In this document: piece after piece, positions 1 to 5,059 of the stretch
Layout of the letters: every line of letters begins with the position of its first letter
How positions within the stretch are numbered: position 1 is the first letter of the stretch
Source: an uncultured Alphaproteobacteria bacterium
Lineage (GTDB): Bacteria; Pseudomonadota; Alphaproteobacteria; Sphingomonadales; Sphingomonadaceae
NCBI GenBank assembly: GCA_903939555.1
Contig: CAJAHV010000431.1
Location: 1 to 6,019 of the forward strand
Direction: 5' to 3'
DNA: 6,019 bases
Translations under genes and position numbers: made by a program
Notes under the pieces: model-generated
What the model was told of the DNA's origin: nothing
The model's database searches: none
Seen by the model: only the letters and a program-made list of their open reading frames with translations

Positions 1-552
1 CAATTGCCCGGCCAGCGTTGGCGCATCGGCAAAATAGAAAATCCAGGCGCCACCGGTCAGCGCGGCGATGGCCAGCCAGATGCCGTGCTTGGCGACACGC
101 TTGCCCAGCTTGCCGGCACCCCAAGGCGCGGCCTGCAGCTTCAACTGCGCATTGCGATCACCATCGATGGCGCGTTCAACATGGACGAACAGGTCGGTCC
201 ATACCGTCTGCGGGCAGGCATAGCCGCACCAGGCGCGGCCGACGGCGGAGGTGACGAGGAACAGCCCGATGCCGGCCATGACCAGCAGCCCGGCGACATA
301 ATAGAATTCATGCGGCCAGATTTCGATCTGGAACATGTAGAACCGGCGGTTCGCCATATCGACGAGCACCGCCTGGTCGGGGGCATAGGGCCCGCGGTGC
401 CAGCGCAGCCAGGGGGTGGTGTAATAGATCGCCAGCGTGACCGCCATCACCAGCCATTTGAAGCGCCGGAACGGGCCGTTGACCGCCTTGGGGAAGACAC
501 TGCGCCGGGCAACGAAAAAGCTCTGGTCACTGGCGGGGTCGGCGTTGGTCAC
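1..552 (-). CDS. ccoG: CcoG/FixG cbb3 oxidase assembly protein (partial, 3' end beyond window)
   Basis: This is the N-terminal 184 codons of the membrane-bound polyferredoxin CcoG (FixG). The family is required for assembly of cbb3 oxidase and has been linked to Cu(II) reduction for CuB delivery. The hallmark segment is GRAWCGYACPQTVWTDLF at residues 105-122, with cysteines 109 and 113. Hydrophobic stretches at about 33-48, 83-103 and 157-175 fit the first membrane helices. The expected C-terminal 4Fe-4S ferredoxin motifs would lie outside the window. The start is a GTG inside a GTGA overlap with the ccoP stop codon, with only a weak upstream GAAG, so initiation is probably coupled to ccoP translation. 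The next in-frame ATG (residue 36) lies inside the first helix and is unlikely. The reading frame stays open to base 1. Family identity is secure; the start is fairly secure. Confidence 0.93.
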   Translation of the reverse strand, partial: MTNADPASDQSFFVARRSVFPKAVNGPFRRFKWLVMAVTLAIYYTTPWLRWHRGPYAPDQAVLVDMANRRFYMFQIEIWPHEFYYVAGLLVMAGIGLFLVTSAVGRAWCGYACPQTVWTDLFVHVERAIDGDRNAQLKLQAAPWGAGKLGKRVAKHGIWLAIAALTGGAWIFYFADAPTLAGQL

Positions 553-1508
553 TGCGTCGTCTTCGCCGCATCGGCAGCGGCGATTTCGACCACCGGCGTG
601 GCTTCGCCACCCCCGAGCGAATGGACATAGGCCGCCAGCATCTTGATCGTCACCGGGTCGAGACGGTTGCCCCAGGCCGGCATGGCGCCGGCGCGCGCAT
701 TGACGATAGTAGCGGTCAGCGAAGCGCGGTCGCCGCCATAAAGCCAAATCGCATCGGTCAGGTTCGGGGCGCCCTGCTCGCGGTTGCCCGTGCCGGCAGC
801 GCCATGGCAGACGGCGCAATTGGCTTCGAACAGTGCGGCCCCGCGAGCAGCCGCAGCCGAAGCTTCATCCTGTCCCGAAATCACCCGGACATGGGCGACG
901 ACATCGCGGATTTCGGCCCTTTGCAAAATCTCGTCGCGGCCGAACGCCGGCATCTGCGAGACGCGGGTATCGTCATTGCCGGGGTGGCGGATGCCGTTGA
1001 TCAGCGTAGTCTGGATGGTGGCGAGATCGCCGCCCCACAGCCAGTCATCATCGTTGAGGTTGGGATAGCCCTGCGATCCGGCGGCGCCGGCGCCATGACA
1101 TTGCACGCAATGCACCTTGAACGCCGATCTGCCGCCACGTTCGGCAGCGCGCAGCAGTTGCGGATTGCCAGGCAATTGGTCGATCGGCAATTGCGCCAGC
1201 GCCAGCTTGACCGGGGCCTGGCGTGCTGCTTCGGCGCTCAATTCGGCATCGAGATCGCCATGGCTCGACCAGCCGAACAGGCCCTTGCTGGCGCTGTTGG
1301 CGAGCGGGATCGCCGGATAGACGATGGCATAGCCGATGGCAAAGACGATGCAGGCGAAAAAGGTGAGCAGCCACCAGCGCGGCATCGGCGTATCGAGTTC
1401 CTCGATACCATCCCATTGGTGACCAACGGTCGCGGTGCCGGTGGGGGCATCGACGCGCGGGCCGCTGTTGGGCGCTTCGGGTGCGCCGGGAATCAGATCA
1501 TCAGCCAC
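549..1508 (-). CDS. ccoP: CcoP/FixP, di-heme c subunit of cbb3 cytochrome c oxidase
   Basis: CcoP carries electrons from the bc1 complex or soluble cytochrome c toward CcoO and CcoN. Counting from the chosen start (319 residues), a FixP N-terminal segment with WDGIEELDTPMPRWW ends in one membrane helix at about 45-64. Two periplasmic cytochrome c domains follow. Heme motifs are CVQCH (134-138) and CAVCH (231-235), with probable axial methionines in SQMPAFG (Met186) and GAMPAWG (Met276). Two hemes and about 320 residues are usual for the family. The start is ambiguous: in-frame ATGs lie at 1529 (326 residues) and 1517, but the best Shine-Dalgarno, AAGGA at 1517-1521, sits 8 bases before the GTG at 1508 and directly abuts the ATG at 1517. 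I therefore chose GTG 1508, which gives an 8-base overlap with ccoQ. The stop overlaps the ccoG start. Confidence 0.96.
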   Translation of the reverse strand: MADDLIPGAPEAPNSGPRVDAPTGTATVGHQWDGIEELDTPMPRWWLLTFFACIVFAIGYAIVYPAIPLANSASKGLFGWSSHGDLDAELSAEAARQAPVKLALAQLPIDQLPGNPQLLRAAERGGRSAFKVHCVQCHGAGAAGSQGYPNLNDDDWLWGGDLATIQTTLINGIRHPGNDDTRVSQMPAFGRDEILQRAEIRDVVAHVRVISGQDEASAAAARGAALFEANCAVCHGAAGTGNREQGAPNLTDAIWLYGGDRASLTATIVNARAGAMPAWGNRLDPVTIKMLAAYVHSLGGGEATPVVEIAAADAAKTTQ

Positions 1509-1674
1509 GCTGGTCATCCTTGAATTCATTTGGCTCGAAAATCATGGTCTTGGCGCGGGCGTGGACGTCGCTGGCGCCGCGGCGGAAGGTCCAGCCGATG
1601 AGGACGAGGAAAACCATGCCCAGAAAGACAAGGCCCCAGCTGTCGGCGGCGTGGCGCAGGGCATCATAGCTCAT
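1501..1674 (-). CDS. ccoQ: CcoQ/FixQ small subunit of cbb3 oxidase
   Basis: This 57-residue ORF begins MSYDALRHAADSWGLVF. It has one membrane helix at about residues 13-30, then RRGASDVHARAK and an acidic-rich tail with EPNEFKDD. That is the typical CcoQ layout: a short N-terminus, a single helix and a charged cytoplasmic tail. The family stabilises the cbb3 complex and is not catalytic. The start is well supported. An AAGGAG Shine-Dalgarno at 1683-1688, inside the last codons of ccoO, lies 8 bases before the ATG, and that ATG overlaps the ccoO TGA as ATGA. Its 3' end overlaps the ccoP start. Position between ccoO and ccoP is the canonical place for ccoQ. Small and weakly conserved proteins of this family are often missed in annotation, but the context here leaves little doubt. 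Confidence 0.93.
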   Translation of the reverse strand: MSYDALRHAADSWGLVFLGMVFLVLIGWTFRRGASDVHARAKTMIFEPNEFKDDQRG

Positions 1675-2405
1675 CGCGGCTGCTCCTTGGCGGCGGCGGC
1701 AGTGAAATCGACCGCAGTGCCGATCGACTGGAGATAGGCAATGATCGCGTCGAGCTCGGTCAGCCGCTTGGGATCGCCATCGAAATCGCGGACCTGCGCC
1801 TTGGGGTAGCGCGCGACGAAATCACTGCTGTCAGCCTCGGCATCGCCCTGCAGGGCAAGGTCGGCACTGGCCTTGGCGATATCGATATCGCTGTAGGGCA
1901 CGCCGACGCGGCGCAGCGCCACCAGATGCCCGGCGATGGCATCGGTCTTCAAATCGCGTTCCGCCAGAAAGGCGTAGGGCGGCATGATCGATTCAGGCAC
2001 CACGGCGCGCGGGTTGGTCATGTGCTGGACGTGCCAGCCATCCGAATAGCGGCCGCCGACACGCGCCAGATCCGGCCCGGTACGTTCCGACCCCCATTGG
2101 AACGGGTGGTCGTACATGCTTTCGGCGGCAAGGCTGTAATGGCCATAGCGTTCGGTTTCGTCGCGGAACGGCCGCACCATCTGGCTGTGGCAGTTGTAGC
2201 AGCCTTCGCGCATGTAGATGTTGCGGCCGACGAGTTCGAGCGGGGTGTAGGGCCGCACGCCCTCCACCTTGGTCACTGTCGAATCGATCCAGAACAGCGG
2301 CGCGATCTCGACGATCCCGCCGATGGCCACAGCGACCAGGGACAGCACCGCGAGCAGCGTCACATTGCGCTCGATAGCCTTGTGACGGTTGAGGATGTTG
2401 GACAT
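1671..2405 (-). CDS. ccoO: CcoO/FixO, mono-heme c subunit of cbb3 cytochrome c oxidase
   Basis: CcoO is the membrane-anchored cytochrome c that passes electrons from CcoP to the low-spin heme b of CcoN. The product has 244 residues, normal for the family. An N-terminal membrane helix spans about 14-37, and the rest is periplasmic. The heme motif is CYNCH at 69-73, in the characteristic context REGCYNCHSQMVRPF. The probable axial methionine is Met141 in SIMPPY. Other family marks are GPDLARVGGRYSDGWH (110-125) and the C-terminal LDAIIAYLQSIG. The ATG at 2405 lies 11 bases after the ccoN stop; AAGG at 2415-2418, partly within that stop codon, is 9 bases upstream and can serve as the ribosome binding site. 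The stop codon overlaps the ccoQ ATG. No anomalies are seen. Confidence 0.97.
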   Translation of the reverse strand: MSNILNRHKAIERNVTLLAVLSLVAVAIGGIVEIAPLFWIDSTVTKVEGVRPYTPLELVGRNIYMREGCYNCHSQMVRPFRDETERYGHYSLAAESMYDHPFQWGSERTGPDLARVGGRYSDGWHVQHMTNPRAVVPESIMPPYAFLAERDLKTDAIAGHLVALRRVGVPYSDIDIAKASADLALQGDAEADSSDFVARYPKAQVRDFDGDPKRLTELDAIIAYLQSIGTAVDFTAAAAKEQPR

Positions 2406-2416
2406 CGATTCTGGCC

Positions 2417-4054
2417 TTATGCCGCAGCAACGGGAGTGAGCGGGCGGTCGCGCGCCGGGTCATGGGCCGGGCTCGACATCGGGGCTTCGGCGCGCAGCTT
2501 GCCAGCGATGGTCATGCCGATGTTCCAGACCATGACGAGGCTTCCCGACAGGTACATCAGGCCGCCGGCGACACGCATGATGTAATAAGGGTGCATGGCG
2601 GCAACGACTTCGACAAAGGCGTAGACAAGGTAACCGTCCTTGCCATATTCGCGCCACATCAGGCCCTGGGTGATGCCCGCCACCCACATCGAGGCGGTGT
2701 AGAGCACGATGCCCAGCGTCGCGAGCCAGAAGTGCCAGTTTACCAGCCGCAGCGAATAGAGCCGGGTGCGGTTCCACAGGCGCGGCGTCATGAAATACAG
2801 CGCCGAAAAAGTGATCATGCCGTTCCAGCCGAGCGCGCCCGAGTGGACATGGCCGATCGTCCAGTTGGTGTAATGGCTCAATGAATTGACCGACTTGATC
2901 GACATCATCGGGCCTTCGAAGGTCGACATGCCGTAAAAGGCCAGCGCCAGCACCATCATGCGGATAATCGGATCGGTGCGGATCTTGTCCCAGGCGCCGT
3001 TGAGCGTCATCAGGCCGTTGATCATCCCACCCCACGACGGCATCCACAGCATGATCGAGAACACCATGCCCAGCGTCTGCGCCCAATCGGGCAGCGCGGT
3101 GTAATGAAGGTGGTGCGGCCCCGCCCAGATATACAGGAATATCAGCGACCAGAAGTGCAGGATCGACAGGCGATAGCTGTAGACCGGGCGTTCGGCCTGC
3201 TTGGGCACGAAGTAATACATCATGCCAAGGAAACCCGCGGTCAGGAAAAAGCCGACGGCGTTATGGCCATACCACCATTGCACCAGCGCATCCTGCACCC
3301 CGGCAAAGGCCGAATAGGATTTTGAACCGACGAGGCTGACCGGCATCGACAGATTGTTGACGAGGTGCAGCATCGCCACGGTGATGATGAAGGCGAGGTA
3401 GAACCAGTTGGCGACATAGATATGCGGTTCGCTGCGGCGCAGGATGGTGCCGACATAGACCGCCAGATAACTGACCCAGACGATGGTCAGCCAGATATCG
3501 ACATACCATTCCGGCTCGGCATATTCGCGCGCTTCGGTGACGCCCATGATATAGCCGGTGGCGGCGAGCACGATGAACAGCTGGTAGCCCCAGAAGACAA
3601 AACGGGCGAGCGTGGGAAATGCCAGCCGCGCCCGGCAGGTGCGCTGCACGATGTAAAAACTAGTGGCGATGAGCGCGTTGCCGCCGAAAGCAAAGATCAC
3701 CGCCGAGGTGTGCAGCGGCCGCAACCGGCCAAAGCTGGTGAATTCGGAATGAAGGTTAAGCAGCGGCCAGGCGAGCTGGCTGGCGATGGCCACCCCGGCC
3801 AGCAGGCCAACGACCCCCCAGAAGACCGTGGCGATCACCCCCCAGCGGATAACCTCGTCATCATAATGCGACAGATCGGCCACGACCGGCGGCTGGTCGC
3901 TGCGCCGCAGGGTGACGACCAGCATGATCGCGGCGGCGGTGGCCAAAATCAGCATGTGCACGGCAAAGCCCGAATCGGCCGCCACCCCCGCAGCGGTCAG
4001 CATCAGCAGCACGGCGAGAAACCAGCCGGCGGATTTGTAGAATATGGCGTGCAT
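2417..4054 (-). CDS. ccoN: CcoN/FixN, catalytic heme-copper subunit I of cbb3 oxidase
   Basis: CcoN is the C-family heme-copper oxidase core that reduces oxygen to water in the inner membrane and pumps protons. Numbered from the chosen start (545 residues), the ligands visible are His115 (RPLHTSAVIF, low-spin heme b), His264 in WWYGHNAVGFF and His314-His315 in AGPHHLHYT (CuB), Tyr308 (the cross-linking tyrosine of this family), His402 (heme b3) and His404 (low-spin heme b) in GHVHSGALGW. Two extra N-terminal helices (about 11-27 and 31-48) precede the 12-helix core, as in long FixN-type proteins. Start choice: in-frame ATGs also occur at 4111 and 4087, but ATG 4054 has GGAAGAG at 4057-4063 just upstream and opens with the family-like MHAIFYKSAGWF. 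The 4111 ATG overlaps the anaerobox. All key residues are present, so the enzyme should be functional. Confidence 0.98.
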   Translation of the reverse strand: MHAIFYKSAGWFLAVLLMLTAAGVAADSGFAVHMLILATAAAIMLVVTLRRSDQPPVVADLSHYDDEVIRWGVIATVFWGVVGLLAGVAIASQLAWPLLNLHSEFTSFGRLRPLHTSAVIFAFGGNALIATSFYIVQRTCRARLAFPTLARFVFWGYQLFIVLAATGYIMGVTEAREYAEPEWYVDIWLTIVWVSYLAVYVGTILRRSEPHIYVANWFYLAFIITVAMLHLVNNLSMPVSLVGSKSYSAFAGVQDALVQWWYGHNAVGFFLTAGFLGMMYYFVPKQAERPVYSYRLSILHFWSLIFLYIWAGPHHLHYTALPDWAQTLGMVFSIMLWMPSWGGMINGLMTLNGAWDKIRTDPIIRMMVLALAFYGMSTFEGPMMSIKSVNSLSHYTNWTIGHVHSGALGWNGMITFSALYFMTPRLWNRTRLYSLRLVNWHFWLATLGIVLYTASMWVAGITQGLMWREYGKDGYLVYAFVEVVAAMHPYYIMRVAGGLMYLSGSLVMVWNIGMTIAGKLRAEAPMSSPAHDPARDRPLTPVAAA

Positions 4055-4056
4055 GG

Positions 4057-4063
4057 CTCTTCC
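4057..4063 (-). promoter_or_regulatory. Ribosome binding site deciding the ccoN start
   Basis: GGAAGAG on the minus strand lies 2 bases before ATG 4054. The in-frame ATG at 4111 begins on the last base of the anaerobox, and the one at 4087 falls upstream of the transcript start expected from that box. Together these favour 4054 as the initiation codon. Confidence 0.6.
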
Positions 4064-4110
4064 GATCGGGGCGTCGGTGTCGGGCATGCCCCGTCGGCAT
4101 CCGCACGGCA

Positions 4111-4124
4111 TTGATCTGCATCAA
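4111..4124 (-). promoter_or_regulatory. FNR/FixK-type anaerobox upstream of ccoN
   Basis: The sequence TTGATCTGCATCAA is a perfect TTGAT-N4-ATCAA inverted repeat, matching the full FNR/FixK/Anr consensus on both arms. Its centre (4117.5) is about 63 bases before the ccoN start at 4054. In class II FNR-family promoters the site is centred near -41.5, which would put the transcript start near 4076 and give a leader of about 22 bases. The expected -10 area (about 4083-4088, CATGCC) is a poor match to TATAAT, so the promoter would depend on the activator. cbb3 operons are classic targets of FNR/FixK regulators under low oxygen. The regulator itself is not in the window. Confidence 0.88.
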
Positions 4125-4284
4125 GGCCGAACTGCCTCCGGGCTACAGCGACGCGCAAGTTTCAACGTGCGGCGCGTGCGCCGGTTCCCCGACAGGGCCG
4201 CGCCGCCGCCGGTAAAACGCGCTTCGCCGCGCTGCGGTACTGGCACCCGTGCCCGCCAGCCGGGGCGCGCTGTGCCGGCCGGGA

Positions 4285-4959
4285 TCAGCCGCGAAAACCG
4301 ATCTCCAAGGGAGTCACCCCGGCAAGCGTCGCACACAGGCGGTCGCCCGGGCGCACCGGCCCGACTCCGGCGGGCGTGCCGGTGAAGATCAGGTCGCCCC
4401 CCGCCAGGGTGACGAAGGTCGACAGCGTCGCGATGATTTCGGCGACATTCCAGATCATCTGGGCCAGGTCCCCGGCTTGGCGCTGCTCGCCATTGACCGA
4501 CAAGGCGATCGCACCGGCGGCGGGGGGCAGCCCATAGACCAGCGCCCCCAGTGGCGCCGACTGGTCGAAGCCCTTGGCCATGTCCCACGGCCGCCCTGCC
4601 TGTTTCGCCGCCGCCTGCAAGTCACGCCGGGTCAGGTCGATCCCGACGGCATGGCCAAAGACCAGCGACGGCGCATCGGCAACCGACACATTGGCGCCGC
4701 CACGGCCCAGCGCCACGACGAGTTCGACTTCGTGGTGCAGATCGGCGGTCTGCGACGGAAACGCCAGTTCGGCACCGCTGGCGACCACCGCATCGGCGGG
4801 CTTGGTGAAGAAGAACGGCGCCGGCCGGGTCGGGTCACCGCCCATTTCGCGGACATGATCGGCATAATTCTGCCCGACGCAAAAGATCCGCCGGACCGGA
4901 AAACGCGCGTCGCTGCCGGCGATGGCGATGGTAACGGGTTCGACGCGGGGCAGTTGCAT
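4285..4959 (-). CDS. Fumarylacetoacetate hydrolase family protein (fumarylpyruvate hydrolase-like)
   Basis: This 224-residue protein is a compact member of the FAH superfamily, whose metal-dependent enzymes hydrolyse or isomerise C-C bonds in acylpyruvate-type intermediates of aromatic breakdown. The family core is clear: FCVGQNYADHVREMG (26-40, with His35 a likely active-site residue), FFFTKPADAVV (49-59), the metal ligands Glu77 and Glu79 in HHEVELVVALG, Asp108 in GIDLTRRDLQ, Lys129 in WDMAKGFDQSAPLG, and GDLIFTGTPAGVG (188-200). The RRDLQ...GRPWD..KGFD pattern resembles fumarylpyruvate hydrolases and related isomerases, but the exact substrate is not determinable. The frame extends to an ATG at 5061, but that codon overlaps the start of the divergent gene. 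ATG 4959 has AAAGG 7 bases upstream and begins just before the family homology, so I chose it. Length is typical of short, single-domain members. Confidence 0.92.
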   Translation of the reverse strand: MQLPRVEPVTIAIAGSDARFPVRRIFCVGQNYADHVREMGGDPTRPAPFFFTKPADAVVASGAELAFPSQTADLHHEVELVVALGRGGANVSVADAPSLVFGHAVGIDLTRRDLQAAAKQAGRPWDMAKGFDQSAPLGALVYGLPPAAGAIALSVNGEQRQAGDLAQMIWNVAEIIATLSTFVTLAGGDLIFTGTPAGVGPVRPGDRLCATLAGVTPLEIGFRG

Positions 4960-4993
4960 GGCGGGGCCTTTGCGATGGCGGGCGGACCCTGCC

Positions 4994-5020
4994 GTTATAG
5001 CCGATTTGCGGGGCTGTCGA
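4994..5020 (-). promoter_or_regulatory. Candidate promoter for the FAH-family gene
   Basis: On the minus strand TCGACA (5015-5020) resembles a -35 box (5 of 6 to TTGACA), and TATAAC (4994-4999) resembles a -10 box (5 of 6). The spacer is 15 bases, slightly short. A transcript would start near 4987, about 28 bases before ATG 4959, which also supports that start over the ATG at 5061. This is a match by eye, with no expression evidence. Confidence 0.4.
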
Positions 5021-5033
5021 AGCAGGGTATGCA
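5006..5033 (+). promoter_or_regulatory. Weak candidate promoter for the acyl-CoA synthetase gene
   Basis: TTGCGG (5006-5011) and TATGCA (5028-5033) are separated by 16 bases and would give a leader of about 20 bases before ATG 5060. Both boxes are imperfect. The candidate interleaves with the divergent minus-strand candidate, so the two genes may compete for, or share control of, the same 100 bases. Confidence 0.22.
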
Positions 5034-5049
5034 GGAATCCGAGCAGGTT

Positions 5050-5057
5050 GGGGAGAG
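5050..5057 (+). promoter_or_regulatory. Ribosome binding site of the acyl-CoA synthetase gene
   Basis: GGGGAGAG ends 2 bases before ATG 5060, and its purine-rich core fits a Shine-Dalgarno sequence. It supports this ATG as the start. Confidence 0.6.
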
Positions 5058-5059
5058 CC

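Larger units (their letters stand above)
4055..4284. other. Intergenic region between the FAH-family gene and ccoN
   Basis: This 230-base gap holds the ccoN promoter area, the anaerobox and the ccoN ribosome binding site. It also has a GC-rich inverted repeat at 4170-4183 (CGGCGC-GT-GCGCCG), whose outer arms AAC and GTT (4164-4166 and 4184-4186) pair across a 3-base bulge. A weak 4-base-pair stem at about 4218-4232 is followed on the minus strand by TTTT (4214-4217). Either could act in ending transcription of the FAH-family gene, but neither is a strong intrinsic terminator. No credible coding sequence is seen. Confidence 0.5.

Noticed and set aside
4..630. 208-codon plus-strand open frame opposite ccoG
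   Set aside because: The minus strand encodes an unmistakable CcoG N-terminus that runs off the window edge. The plus frame has no family features.
621..1523. 300-codon plus-strand open frame opposite ccoP
   Set aside because: It is antisense to a di-heme cytochrome with both CXXCH motifs. The composition is typical of a GC-rich shadow frame.
4214..4232. Possible intrinsic terminator for the FAH-family gene: short GC stem followed by TTTT on the minus strand
   Set aside because: Only four base pairs form before a mismatch, and the T-tract is four bases long. This is too weak to call as a terminator in DNA this GC-rich.
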